This document shows positions 42,067-49,687 of a stretch of 64,000 nt of DNA, one piece after another. The notes beneath the pieces are model-generated. The model made no database searches. It worked only from the letters and a program-made list of their open reading frames with translations, and was not told the DNA's origin. Where the stretch lies: the NCBI RefSeq assembly GCF_900114785.1, contig NZ_FOUG01000017.1, forward strand, positions 1-64,000. Direction: 5' to 3'. Source of the DNA: Variovorax sp. OV329 (GTDB lineage: Bacteria; Pseudomonadota; Gammaproteobacteria; Burkholderiales; Burkholderiaceae_C). A program made the position numbers and the translations under genes. Positions within the stretch are counted from its first letter, which is position 1, and the number at the start of each line of letters is the position of its first letter.

Positions 42067-42738
42067 TCAGAGGAACATGCGCACGTCCGACAGGCTGATG
42101 CTCCGGCCCGCGGTCAGCTCCAGCGAGACGCCGTCGGCGCTCTGCTTGACGGCCGCCACCTGCGAGAAGCTCAGGGCAGTCGACTTCACCACGGTGCTGC
42201 CGTTGTTGGCGACCACGCTGTAGGTGTAGGCGCCTGCGGCCACGGCATCGCCGGCGTCGTTCTTGCCGTCCCAGGTCGCGCCGTTGACGCCCGCGGCCAT
42301 GGCGCCCATTTCCATCGTGCGCACGGTCTTGCCGTCGGCGTCGGAAATGACCACCTTCACGTCGGCGGCCGAGCCCGCGAGCTCGACGGCGAAGCCCGAA
42401 GTGGCCTGGTCCTTGGTAATCGCCAGCTCGTTGCCCGGCGAGAGCACGGCGTAGCCGATCATCGAAGCGGCCTGCAGAACCTGGCTGGCGCCGCTCTGGC
42501 TCAGCAGGCCCGACATGGTGCTGTTGAGCTTCTCGATGCCGCTCACGGTGCTCATCTGCGCCAGCTGCGAGGTGAGCTCGGAGTTCTGCATCGGGTTGAG
42601 CGGGTCCTGGTTGTTCAGCTGCGTGACCAGCAGCTTCAGGAAGCGCTGCTCGATGTCGGCGCTGGAGGTGGCGCTGGCTGCGGCCGCTGCCGCGTTGGCG
42701 GAAGCGGAAGATGCTGCGGTGGTGTCGCTGACGGCCAT
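42067..42738 (-). CDS. flgD: Flagellar hook-capping protein FlgD
   Basis: The 223-residue scaffold protein caps the growing hook. The conserved core is RFLKLLVTQLNNQDPLNPMQNSELTSQLAQMSTVSGIEKLN (about 51-92), preceded by an Ala/Ser-rich N-terminus. The C-terminal half has the FlgD Ig-like/tudor pattern with GNELAITKD, TMEMGAMAAGVNGATWDGKNDAG and AYTYSVVANN. Length is typical. It lies between flgC and flgE, and GAGGAG upstream of the ATG acts as ribosome-binding site. Confidence 0.95.
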   Translation of the reverse strand: MAVSDTTAASSASANAAAAAASATSSADIEQRFLKLLVTQLNNQDPLNPMQNSELTSQLAQMSTVSGIEKLNSTMSGLLSQSGASQVLQAASMIGYAVLSPGNELAITKDQATSGFAVELAGSAADVKVVISDADGKTVRTMEMGAMAAGVNGATWDGKNDAGDAVAAGAYTYSVVANNGSTVVKSTALSFSQVAAVKQSADGVSLELTAGRSISLSDVRMFL

Positions 42739-42818
42739 GGCGAAAAGATCTCCTCGCCTGCGCTCGGGGGCAGGCGTTCAAGTGGGTTGGAATGCGAGAA
42801 AAGGCGGCGGCGCTGGCT

Positions 42819-43220
42819 TTACTGCCCGACGCTGAGCGTCTTGACCATCAGGGTCTTGGCGGTGTTGAGCACCTCGACGTTGGCCTGGTAGCTGCGCGAG
42901 GCGGAGATCATGTTGGTCATCTCCTCCACAACGTTCACGTTGGGCAGGTTCACGTAGCCCTCGGAATTGGCATGCGGGTTCTTGGGGTCGTACACCGTCT
43001 TGAGCGGCGAGCTGTCCTCGACCACCGAGGCCACGCGCACGCCGCCGATGTCGCCCTGCGAATCCGCATCGACCTGGAAGACCACCTGCTTGGCGCGGTA
43101 GGGCAGTCCGTCGGGGCCGGCCACGCTGTCGGCGTTGGCCATGTTGCTGGCCGTGACGTTCATGCGCTGCGACTGGGCGGCCATGGCCGAGCCGGCCACG
43201 TGGAAGATGTTCATGGGCAT
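42819..43220 (-). CDS. flgC: Flagellar basal-body rod protein FlgC
   Basis: The 133-residue proximal rod subunit begins MPMNIFHVAGSAMAAQSQRMNVTASNMANADS, the rod-family N-terminal motif. It ends with NVVEEMTNMISASRSYQANVEVLNTAKTLM, the matching C-terminal helix. Between them is the FlgC-specific YRAKQVVFQ and VYDPKNPHANSEGYVNLPNVN. AAGGA lies ten bases before ATG 43220; the ATG at 43214 would leave that site too far away. It follows flgB by 19 bases. Confidence 0.96.
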   Translation of the reverse strand: MPMNIFHVAGSAMAAQSQRMNVTASNMANADSVAGPDGLPYRAKQVVFQVDADSQGDIGGVRVASVVEDSSPLKTVYDPKNPHANSEGYVNLPNVNVVEEMTNMISASRSYQANVEVLNTAKTLMVKTLSVGQ

Positions 43221-43239
43221 TTGCTCGAATCCTTCCGGC

Positions 43240-43647
43240 TTACTGCTGCGCCGCGGCCAGCAGCGTCTTGATCTTGGCGCCCAGCACTGTCAGGTTGGAC
43301 TCGTAGCGCAGCGCGTTGTCGGCGAAGTTGACGCGCTCGGCGTCCATTTCCACCGTGTTGCCGTCGATGCTCGACTGCGAGGGCGTGCGGAACAGCAGGT
43401 CCTGGTCGGGCATGCTGCTGGCCTGGCCGGCCAGGTGGCGGGCCGAGGTGGTCGAGAGCGAGAAGGAGTTGTCCTGGCGCCCCTTCTCCACGGCCTGCGT
43501 GAGGCGGCTGCTGAAGTCGAAGTCACGCGCCTTGTAGTTGGGCGTGTCGGCGTGGGCGATGTTGGCCGCCAGCACTTCCTGGCGCTGCACACGCAGGTTG
43601 AGCGCTTCGCGTTGAAAGCCCAGCGCCGCATCCAGCTTGTCGATCAT
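43240..43647 (-). CDS. flgB: Flagellar basal-body rod protein FlgB
   Basis: The 135-residue proximal rod subunit begins MIDKLDAALGFQREALNLR and carries VLAANIAHADTPNYKARDFDF, the conserved rod motif with the TPNYKA signature of FlgB. The C-terminal half includes DGNTVEMDAERVNFADNALRYE. It is the first gene of the flgBCDEFGHIJ operon. GGAG sits five bases before ATG 43647. It is divergent from flgA, with 175 bases between, which should hold the class II flagellar promoters; I cannot identify the activator sites with confidence. Confidence 0.96.
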   Translation of the reverse strand: MIDKLDAALGFQREALNLRVQRQEVLAANIAHADTPNYKARDFDFSSRLTQAVEKGRQDNSFSLSTTSARHLAGQASSMPDQDLLFRTPSQSSIDGNTVEMDAERVNFADNALRYESNLTVLGAKIKTLLAAAQQ

Positions 43648-43822
43648 GTTGCTCCATCCTTTGACGAGGCCGCACCCCGGTTGGGCGTGGCTTGAGATGG
43701 AAACGAAGTCTATGCACGGCCCGCGCCGGCAATGGGCCGAGCAACGGGGGGTTTGGCCTTCACTTCGGGAGTTCCGGAGCATGGGTGCCTGCCTAGAATT
43801 TGCGCACCAACCCCGCGCACGC

Positions 43823-44530
43823 ATGCTCCATACACCCCGCCTTCGCACCCCTCTCCTGGCCCTGGCCATGCTGGCCCTGGCCGGCTCCTGCGCCGCTGCC
43901 GGCCCGGCCGCGCCCGCCGTGCCCGACGCGGCGCGGCTGGCCGTCGAGCGCCTGGTACAGACGCAGTCCAAGGGCCTGCCGGGCGAGATCTCGGTCCGCA
44001 TAGTGGGCAATGCCGCCAACCTGCCGGCCTGCGACGCGCCCGAGGCCTTCCTGGCGCCGGGCAGCGAGCTGCGCGGGCGCCTGTCCATCGGCCTGCGCTG
44101 CGCCTCGCCGGCCGCCTGGACCCGCTTCGTGCAAGCCTACGTCAGCGTGCAGGGCCGTTACTACGTGGCCGCCGAGGCCATCGAGGCCGGCCAGGCGCTG
44201 GACGGCGATCGGATCAGCGAGCGCCAGGGCGACCTGGCCGCCCTGCCCCGCTCGGTGGTCACCGAGCCCGCCACGCTGCACGGCGTGGTGGCCGCCAACC
44301 GCATCGCGGCCGGCGCGCCGCTGCGCAAGGAACTGCTGCGCGGCACGGTGGTCATCCAGCAGGGCCAGACGGTCAAGGTGGTGGCCAGCGGCACGGGCTT
44401 CTCGGTCAGCACCGAGGCGCGGGCCATGACCCGGGCAGAAATCGGCGCGAACGTGCAGGCCAAGACCCGCGACGGCCGCCTCGTGAGCGGCATTGCCGAC
44501 GAAGAGGGGCAGATCCGGCTCGCCCAGTAG
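43823..44530 (+). CDS. flgA: Flagellar P-ring assembly chaperone FlgA
   Basis: The 235-residue periplasmic protein starts with a Sec signal peptide (MLHTPRLRTPLLALAMLALAG, cleavage near residue 25). The C-terminal part is a SAF-type domain with YYVAAEAIEAGQALDGDRI, RIAAGAPLRKELL and VIQQGQTVKVVASGTGFSV, as in FlgA, which helps FlgI assemble into the P ring. A TAGAAT -10-like hexamer at 43794-43799 lies 24 bases before the ATG. The sequence after the signal is GC-rich but length is typical. flgM and flgN follow. Confidence 0.92.
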   Translation: MLHTPRLRTPLLALAMLALAGSCAAAGPAAPAVPDAARLAVERLVQTQSKGLPGEISVRIVGNAANLPACDAPEAFLAPGSELRGRLSIGLRCASPAAWTRFVQAYVSVQGRYYVAAEAIEAGQALDGDRISERQGDLAALPRSVVTEPATLHGVVAANRIAAGAPLRKELLRGTVVIQQGQTVKVVASGTGFSVSTEARAMTRAEIGANVQAKTRDGRLVSGIADEEGQIRLAQ

Positions 44531-44548
44531 GGCGCGCCCGAATTCCAC

Positions 44549-44575
44549 TAAAGTTTTTCCGGAGGCTGCCGATAA
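44549..44575 (+). promoter_or_regulatory. Consensus sigma-28 (FliA) promoter of flgM
   Basis: TAAAGTTT at 44549-44556, an 11-base spacer, then GCCGATAA at 44568-44575. Both elements match the enterobacterial sigma-28 consensus at every position. It lies 27 bases before the flgM start and lets FliA raise the level of its own anti-sigma factor. Confidence 0.95.
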
Positions 44576-44601
44576 AGAGGGCAGCCCTTTGAGGAACCAT
44601 C

Positions 44602-44886
44602 TTGAAAATCGATCCACCTGCCCCGCCGGCCGTCCCCTTCACCCGCTCCAGCAAGAGCGGCAGCGCCACCACGGCCTCGACCGGCGCCACCTCCGCCCCG
44701 AAGGAAAACGCAGCCTCCGGCCAGGTGCACCTGATGCCCAGCGTGCCCGGTGGCGATTTCGACGCCGCCCGCGTGGCCGCCATCCGCGAGGACATCCGCG
44801 CCGGTCGCTACCAGGTCAACCCCGAAGGCATCGCCGACGGCCTGCTGGACAGCGTGCGCGACCTGCTGGGCGCCAAGAAGGATTGA
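44602..44886 (+). CDS. flgM: Anti-sigma-28 factor FlgM
   Basis: The 94-residue protein binds FliA (sigma-28) and blocks late flagellar genes until the hook is complete, when it is exported. The N-terminal half is Pro/Ser/Thr/Ala-rich and likely disordered. The C-terminal half holds the sigma-binding helices, with FDAARVAAIREDIRAGRYQVNPEGIADGLL, the FlgM signature. Translation starts at TTG 44602, with GAGGAA six bases upstream; no in-frame ATG or GTG fits. A consensus sigma-28 promoter lies directly upstream and flgN follows 4 bases after its stop. Confidence 0.94.
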   Translation: MKIDPPAPPAVPFTRSSKSGSATTASTGATSAPKENAASGQVHLMPSVPGGDFDAARVAAIREDIRAGRYQVNPEGIADGLLDSVRDLLGAKKD

Positions 44887-44890
44887 TTCC

Positions 44891-45346
44891 ATGAACGCCC
44901 TGCTCAAGCACCTGCGCGCCGAGAGCGCCGCCATCGCCGACTTCATCGCCCTGCTGGGCGAGGAAGAACAGGCCATGGTCGGTGGCAGCTTCAGCGACCT
45001 GCCCGCCCTCACCCACCGCAAGTCGGAACTGCAGAGGCGCATGGGCGAGCTGGACCAGCAGCGCGAGGCATTGCAGAAGGCCATGGGCTTTCCCACCGGC
45101 CGCGCCGGCGCCGATGCCGCGGCGGCCTCGCAGGGCGAAGAAACCCACGCCGCCTGGGCCCACCTGCTGGCGCTGGCCGGCCAGGCCCAGGCCGGCAACA
45201 GCCACAACGCCTCGATCGTCTTCACGCACCTGGACTTCACGCAGAACGCGCTTCGCTTCCTGCGTGCCAGCGGCCAGATGTTCTACGGGCCGGACGGCGC
45301 CCGCCGCAGCGCGGCCGGCACCGGCAACCGCCTGGCGCTGGGCTGA
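44891..45346 (+). CDS. flgN: Flagellar export chaperone FlgN
   Basis: The 151-residue helical cytosolic protein begins MNALLKHLRAESAAIADFIALLGEEEQAM and has GSFSDLPALTHRKSELQRRMGELDQQREAL, the FlgN pattern. It is the type III chaperone that holds FlgK and FlgL before export. The C-terminal third (SIVFTHLDFTQNALRFLRAS and on) is where FlgN proteins bind their cargo. It starts 4 bases after the flgM stop, with AGAAGG upstream, so flgMN form one unit. Its cargo genes flgK and flgL are at the other end of the cluster. Confidence 0.92.
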   Translation: MNALLKHLRAESAAIADFIALLGEEEQAMVGGSFSDLPALTHRKSELQRRMGELDQQREALQKAMGFPTGRAGADAAAASQGEETHAAWAHLLALAGQAQAGNSHNASIVFTHLDFTQNALRFLRASGQMFYGPDGARRSAAGTGNRLALG

Positions 45347-45365
45347 AACCAGATCTATTGATGCC

Positions 45366-45764
45366 ATGCCCAGATTGCTCGAATCCATTGCCGGCCTGTC
45401 CCTGCGACTGGGCCGTCCCCGGCAGGCGCCCCGCCCGCTGCTGATCGCCCGCGACGACCCGCTGGGCCTGACCATCGAGTCGCGCCGCGGCACCTTCGAG
45501 GTGGACCACCGGCACCGCACCCTGTCGCGCAACGGCCGCGTGCTGGCCCGATTCGTGGACATCAAGTCGGTGCAGGTGCGCGAGGAAGCCACCGACGGCC
45601 TGAGCGGCCACTGGTCCATCTGGGCGCTGCTGGGCCCGATGAACCGGGTGAAGATCGGCGACACGGACGACGACGTCCATGCCTCGACTGTCGCGGCCCG
45701 CTTGTCGGCCAGCGTGGTCAGCCAGTCCAGGCCGCGCCAGCGCATGCTCATGTCGGGCTCCTGA
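45366..45764 (+). CDS. Conserved-looking hypothetical protein downstream of flgN
   Basis: I do not recognise this 132-residue protein. It has no signal peptide or membrane segment. The middle shows alternating strands with basic and acidic residues (TIESRRGTFEVDHRHRTLSR, VLARFVDIKSVQVRE), suggesting a small beta-rich domain, perhaps PH-like. A segment GLSGHWSIWALLG follows, and the end has AARLSASVV. It begins 19 bases after flgN on the same strand, so it probably shares the flgMN message. A flagellar role is only suggested by position. An inverted repeat overlaps its stop codon. Confidence 0.6.
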   Translation: MPRLLESIAGLSLRLGRPRQAPRPLLIARDDPLGLTIESRRGTFEVDHRHRTLSRNGRVLARFVDIKSVQVREEATDGLSGHWSIWALLGPMNRVKIGDTDDDVHASTVAARLSASVVSQSRPRQRMLMSGS

Positions 45765-45780
45765 CAGTGCGTTGTCAGGA
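45759..45780 (+). terminator. Possible hairpin terminator at end of the flgAMN region
   Basis: TCCTGACA and TGTCAGGA form a perfect 8-bp stem with a six-base loop, overlapping the stop codon of the gene before. No T run follows, so it may be a weak or Rho-assisted end, or an RNA-stabilising hairpin. Confidence 0.4.
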
Positions 45781-45834
45781 GGGCGCAACGATGATGCGCG
45801 CACTTCCCGGCAACGAGACGACAGGAGCATCCGA

Positions 45835-46239
45835 ATGAAGAAGACCTACCACGGCAGCTGCCACTGCGGCGCCGTCCGCTACGAAGCCGACATCGACCTC
45901 GCGGCCGGCACCGGCAAGTGCAACTGCAGCATCTGCACGAAGACCCGCAACTGGGGCGTCAACATCAAGCCGGCGGACTTCCGCCTGCTGGCCGGCGAGG
46001 ATGCGCTGGGCGACTACCAGTTCGGCACGCTCTCGGGCCACCACCACTTCTGCAAGCACTGCGGCGTACGCCCCTTCGGCCGCGGCTATGTCGAGCAGAT
46101 CGGCGGCGACTACGTCTCGGTGCAGGTGGCCACGCTGGACGATGTGGATCCGCAGGAGCTCATCGATGCACCGGTGCACTACGCGGATGGGCGCAACAAC
46201 GCCTGGTGGAATCCGCCTGGCGAGACGCGGCATCTTTGA
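45835..46239 (+). CDS. GFA-family (glutathione-dependent formaldehyde-activating enzyme-like) protein
   Basis: The 134-residue protein has the zinc-binding cysteine pattern of the GFA/CENP-V fold: GSCHCGAVRY at about 7-16, KCNCSICTK at about 28-36 and FCKHCGVRPFG near 73. The family includes enzymes that speed formation of S-hydroxymethylglutathione, though many members have no proved activity. AGGAG lies upstream of the ATG. Neighbours give no hint of a formaldehyde pathway, so the substrate is open. Confidence 0.85.
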   Translation: MKKTYHGSCHCGAVRYEADIDLAAGTGKCNCSICTKTRNWGVNIKPADFRLLAGEDALGDYQFGTLSGHHHFCKHCGVRPFGRGYVEQIGGDYVSVQVATLDDVDPQELIDAPVHYADGRNNAWWNPPGETRHL

Positions 46240-46295
46240 TTTGTTCGTGTAACAGCACTCAAGCTCTGCGCGGGCCTGCCGATATCGAGGGTGTA

Positions 46296-46649
46296 ATGAA
46301 AAAGCCTCATCCACCCCCAGCCGAATTCCCCTACCAGCCGAACCTCGGCGACCGGATCGTCCAGGACGATGGCGAGTACCTGCTCGTTTCGCTGGCGGGT
46401 GTGCCCGGCAGCAAAGCCAAGGGCCTGCTCCTGCGCCGCGGGCCCCGCAGCACCAAGGCCCCCTACGGGCTGGAGAGCCTGGGCTACCACCTGCTTCTTG
46501 CGGACGGGCAGTGGTATGCCTCGCGCGTGGCGGGCGGCGACGGCGCGCATGCAGGCAGGACGACAACGGGAATCTTCCTGTCGGAGCTCGACGCCCTGGT
46601 CAACCTGTGGGCCAGTCGGCGTTCGCCGGTGCTTGCGTTGATGATGTGA
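46296..46649 (+). CDS. Hypothetical protein
   Basis: The 117-residue protein begins MKKPHPPPAEFPYQPNLGDRIVQDDGEYL and contains RRGPRSTKAPYGLESLGYHLLLADGQWY. It has no signal peptide or membrane segment. I do not recognise a family. Codon use and composition match the neighbours, and the frame is well kept over its length, so it is likely real. It stands alone between the GFA gene (56 bases upstream) and the GntR regulator (94 bases downstream). Confidence 0.5.
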   Translation: MKKPHPPPAEFPYQPNLGDRIVQDDGEYLLVSLAGVPGSKAKGLLLRRGPRSTKAPYGLESLGYHLLLADGQWYASRVAGGDGAHAGRTTTGIFLSELDALVNLWASRRSPVLALMM

Positions 46650-46734
46650 GAGCGCCTTCAGCTGCCGGCCCATGGGTCCAGGCCTGTGGCGCCCTGTGAT
46701 CAAAGCTCGTATGCTCGGCGCCATTGCACACATT

Positions 46735-46744
46735 TTGTAGACAA
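46735..46744. promoter_or_regulatory. Candidate GntR operator at the regulator's own start
   Basis: TTGTAGACAA is a TTGT-N2-ACAA dyad that overlaps the first base of the GntR start codon. FadR-subfamily GntR proteins bind short dyads of the form TNGTNNNACNA or TTGTATACAA. A similar dyad occurs in the ABC transporter/dehydrogenase intergenic region, so this may be an autoregulatory site. Confidence 0.4.
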
Positions 46745-47502
46745 TGACGAACAGAGCCAAGGCTGCCACCAAGTCCGGTCCCACTCGCAAGCCGGTGCGG
46801 ACGCCGGCCGCCAAGCGCACCGCGCCGCAGAAGGCGGAAGCCGCCTCGACCCAAGACAGCAGCAACCTCACGGACCGCGCCTACCTGGTGGTGCGACGCC
46901 TCATCCTCGAGCGTGAACTCCTCGGCGGTGAAGTCCTGGTGGAGGGCCGACTGGCCGAGCGCCTGGGCATGTCACGCACGCCTTTGCGCGAAGCGCTGCT
47001 TCGGCTGGAAGGCGAAGGGCTCCTGGTTCGTGCCAACGCACGTTCCTATGCGGTGCGCCGGATCACGGCATCGCACTACTTCCAATGCCTGCAAGTACGC
47101 GAACGGCTCGAATCGCAGGCGGTCGCGCTGGCCATCGGCCGCATCCCGCCCGATGAAGTACAACACCTGCGCCAGGCGATCCTCGCGCTCGATTCGACCA
47201 AGCAGGGTTCCAGCCATTGGCAGGCCGACGACCAGATCCATGGCATGTTCGCCCGGGCCTCCGGCAACGAGATGTTGGCGGAAACCATCGCCCACCTTCG
47301 AGTGATGTGCCGACTGTTCGAGGTCGTGGATCCGTTCAAGCGCATCGAGGACGACCGCAGCGAGCATGTCGCCATCCTGGATGCCTATGTGGCCGGTGAT
47401 GCCAAGGCAGCCGAGGAAGCCGTCGTATCTCACCTGCGCCACCTGGCGCGCTACACGCTCTCGCGCCTGAGCCACGGGCTGGTCAGCGACCTGGCCCATT
47501 GA
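46744..47502 (+). CDS. GntR-family (FadR subfamily) transcriptional regulator
   Basis: The 252-residue protein has a basic, probably flexible N-terminal tail of about 40 residues rich in Lys, Ala and Thr. A winged helix-turn-helix follows (about 44-110, with GGEVLVEGRLAERLGMSRTPLREALLRLEGEGLL), then an all-helical FCD effector domain (about 115-225). The FCD fold often binds carboxylates through metal-coordinating His and Asp. It is convergent with the ABC transporter genes and is the likely controller of the transporter and of the catabolic operon at 50.7-56.3 kb. No clear ribosome-binding site precedes ATG 46744. Confidence 0.88.
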   Translation: MTNRAKAATKSGPTRKPVRTPAAKRTAPQKAEAASTQDSSNLTDRAYLVVRRLILERELLGGEVLVEGRLAERLGMSRTPLREALLRLEGEGLLVRANARSYAVRRITASHYFQCLQVRERLESQAVALAIGRIPPDEVQHLRQAILALDSTKQGSSHWQADDQIHGMFARASGNEMLAETIAHLRVMCRLFEVVDPFKRIEDDRSEHVAILDAYVAGDAKAAEEAVVSHLRHLARYTLSRLSHGLVSDLAH

Positions 47503-47536
47503 GCGTGCGCCAGCCCGGCAAGGGCCCGCGTGTCGC

Positions 47537-48274
47537 TCAGTGCCGGAGGATCTTGCCGACGAACTCGCGCGTGCGGGCCTGGGTCGGCGCATCGAAGATC
47601 TGCTTCGCATTGCCCATTTCCACCACGTGTCCGCCGTCCATGAAGACCACCTTGCTCGACACCTCGCGCACGAACCCCATCTCGTGCGAGACGATGAACA
47701 TGGTCATGCCGTCGGCCGCGAGCATTCGCACGGTGTCGAGCACTTCATTGACGAGCTCCGGGTCGAGCGCAGCCGTGACTTCGTCGAGGAGCACGATTCC
47801 TGGCTGCAGCGCGAGCGCGCGCGCGATGGCCACGCGCTGCTGCTGTCCGCCCGAGAGTTGATCGGGGTAGGACCTGAGCTTGCCGCCCATGCCGACCTTC
47901 TCGAGTAGTCGGATCGCGTAGTCCTCGACTTCCTTGCGGGGGCGGCCCTTCACCTTGATGGGTGCAACCGTCACGTTCTCCAGCACGGTCATGTTCTGGA
48001 ACAGGTTGTACTGCTGGAAGACGATGGCCATCTGCGAACGGATGGCGCGCAGTTGCTCGCGGTTGTCGTAGTCGAGCTTCTGGCCATCGATCCGCACTTC
48101 TCCGGCGATGGGCGGCAGCAGTCCCATCAGCACGCGCAGCAAGGTGCTCTTGCCCGAGCCGGACGGCCCGATCAGGCTGACGATCTCGCCCTTCTCGACA
48201 TTCAGGTTGATGCTTTCCAGCACGGTGTGCGCGCCGTAGTTGGCCTTGAGGTCAACGATTTCGAGTTGGGGCAA
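47537..48274 (-). CDS. Polar amino-acid ABC transporter, ATP-binding subunit
   Basis: The 245-residue ATPase is of the HisP/GlnQ type. It has Walker A GPSGSGKST near residue 36, the Q-loop in FQQYNLF, the ABC signature LSGGQQQR, Walker B IVLLDEVTAALD and the switch histidine in FIVSHEMGF. It powers import of a polar amino acid or related compound through the two permeases encoded just upstream. Its start overlaps the end of the permease gene by 23 bases, so translation is probably coupled. The B loop reads DEVTAALD rather than the common DEPTSALD. Confidence 0.93.
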   Translation of the reverse strand: MPQLEIVDLKANYGAHTVLESINLNVEKGEIVSLIGPSGSGKSTLLRVLMGLLPPIAGEVRIDGQKLDYDNREQLRAIRSQMAIVFQQYNLFQNMTVLENVTVAPIKVKGRPRKEVEDYAIRLLEKVGMGGKLRSYPDQLSGGQQQRVAIARALALQPGIVLLDEVTAALDPELVNEVLDTVRMLAADGMTMFIVSHEMGFVREVSSKVVFMDGGHVVEMGNAKQIFDAPTQARTREFVGKILRH

Positions 48275-48941
48275 GACGAATCTCCAGGTATTTGCCGAAA
48301 CGTGCCAGGGGGTAGGACAGCGCGAAATAGAGCACCAGCACCGTGCCGTAGACCAGGGCCGCGGAGAATCCCTTGTTGCTCATGGTCTTGCCGGCGAATG
48401 CCAGTTCGATCACGCCGATCTGCGACGCCAGCGCCGTGTCCTTGATGAACAGGACGAAGAATCCGAACACCGGCGGCAGGATGATCTTCCAGGCCTGCGG
48501 GATGATGACCAGCCGAAGCGTCTGCCAGTAGCTGAAGTTCAGGGTGGCGGCCGCGTCCCACTGGTTGTGGTGCACCGACTCCAGCCCGCTGCGAACGATC
48601 TCCGCGATGAACGCGGTGGCGATCACGCACACGCTGAGCAGGGCCACGGTGAACATGCTCAGGTCGGCATTGAGCGCCTGGAAGATGAAGAACATCAGCA
48701 TCAGCGTGACCAGGAAGGGAATGCGCCGGAACAGCTCGACGAACAGCGCCACGGCGAATCGGATGGGCGCGGCCGCGGGGCGCGTGGTCAGTCGAATCGC
48801 AGCGAGCGCGAACCCCAGCGTGAAACCCACCACGCAGCCGATGGCTGAAAGCGCGAAGGTCACGCCCAGCGCCTTGGCGAAGAACAGCAGGTTGTAGTAG
48901 CTGAAGAAGCGAGGCAGTTCCTCGATGATCTGCTCGAGCAT
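48252..48941 (-). CDS. Amino-acid ABC transporter permease
   Basis: The 229-residue inner-membrane protein belongs to the HisMQ family, with about five hydrophobic segments (TM1 near 18-40, the last near 190-212). The EAA loop reads ESVHHNQWDAAATLNFSYWQTLRLVIIP, where the family glycine is an alanine or asparagine. Segment PFLVTLMLMFFIFQAL follows the permease signature. The start ATG overlaps the stop of the other permease gene by one base. It pairs with that permease to form the channel. Confidence 0.9.
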   Translation of the reverse strand: MLEQIIEELPRFFSYYNLLFFAKALGVTFALSAIGCVVGFTLGFALAAIRLTTRPAAAPIRFAVALFVELFRRIPFLVTLMLMFFIFQALNADLSMFTVALLSVCVIATAFIAEIVRSGLESVHHNQWDAAATLNFSYWQTLRLVIIPQAWKIILPPVFGFFVLFIKDTALASQIGVIELAFAGKTMSNKGFSAALVYGTVLVLYFALSYPLARFGKYLEIRLAPTRNR

Positions 48942-49609
48942 CAGAACCACCTCATCTTGGCGCGGAAGAAACGCTTGCCGACAAATGCCAGCGACAGCGT
49001 GGCCACGAGGGTAATGATCACGTAGAGCACCGCAGCCACCGAGAACACTTCGATGGAGCGGAAGGTCTCGGAGTTGATGTTGTAGGCGCGGCCGGTGAGC
49101 TCTTCCACGCCGAAGACGGCGGCCATGGACGTGCCCAGGGTCATCAGGATGTACTGGTTGGACAAAGGCGGGAACAGCACGCGGATGATGTGCGGAAGGA
49201 TCACGAAGCGGATCGTCTGCAGCCGCGAGAAGCCCAGTGTCTCGGCCGCCTCCAGTTCCGGGCGGCGCACCGTTTCGAAGCCTGCGCGCTGGATCTCGGT
49301 GAGATATGCACCGGCATTGAGCGTCATGCCGATCAGCACCGCCTGGTAGGGCGAGAGCAGGATACCTGCATCGGGCAGCGCGAAGAAGATGAAGAAGATC
49401 TGGACCAGTTGCGGCGTGTTGGTGAAGAACGCCACGTAGACGCCGACCAGCCGCCGCGCCCACCCCGGCCCGTAGGCGCGAACGGACGCGCCGGCAAGAC
49501 CGATGAGCATGCCCATGGCGAACGCCAGGAAGGCGATCTGGAGGCTGAGCCAGGCGCCTGCTGCCAGGTAGGGCAGGCGCTCCAGGACCGGAGTGAAATC
49601 AAGTTGCAT
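48941..49609 (-). CDS. Amino-acid ABC transporter permease
   Basis: The 222-residue HisMQ-family permease begins MQLDFTPVLERLPYLAAGAWLSLQIAFL with TM1 at about 16-38. It contains VYVAFFTNTPQLVQIFFIFFALP and the EAA loop ETVRRPELEAAETLGFSRLQTIRFVILP, which contacts the ATPase. ATG 49609 gives the usual length; an upstream ATG at 49645 would add 12 residues that do not fit the family. Its stop overlaps the next permease start. Confidence 0.9.
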   Translation of the reverse strand: MQLDFTPVLERLPYLAAGAWLSLQIAFLAFAMGMLIGLAGASVRAYGPGWARRLVGVYVAFFTNTPQLVQIFFIFFALPDAGILLSPYQAVLIGMTLNAGAYLTEIQRAGFETVRRPELEAAETLGFSRLQTIRFVILPHIIRVLFPPLSNQYILMTLGTSMAAVFGVEELTGRAYNINSETFRSIEVFSVAAVLYVIITLVATLSLAFVGKRFFRAKMRWF

Positions 49610-49687
49610 GGATGGAAGAGCCCGCGTGCACCGCGCAGCCCGCACCAGGAAAGCGGGCCGGCGGCGCCACAGGCCGGAGGGCGTGGC

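Noticed and set aside
47498..47560. Inverted repeat TGAGCG...CGCTCA between the GntR and ATPase genes as a terminator
   Set aside because: The stem is only six bases with a loop of about 28 bases and no T run.
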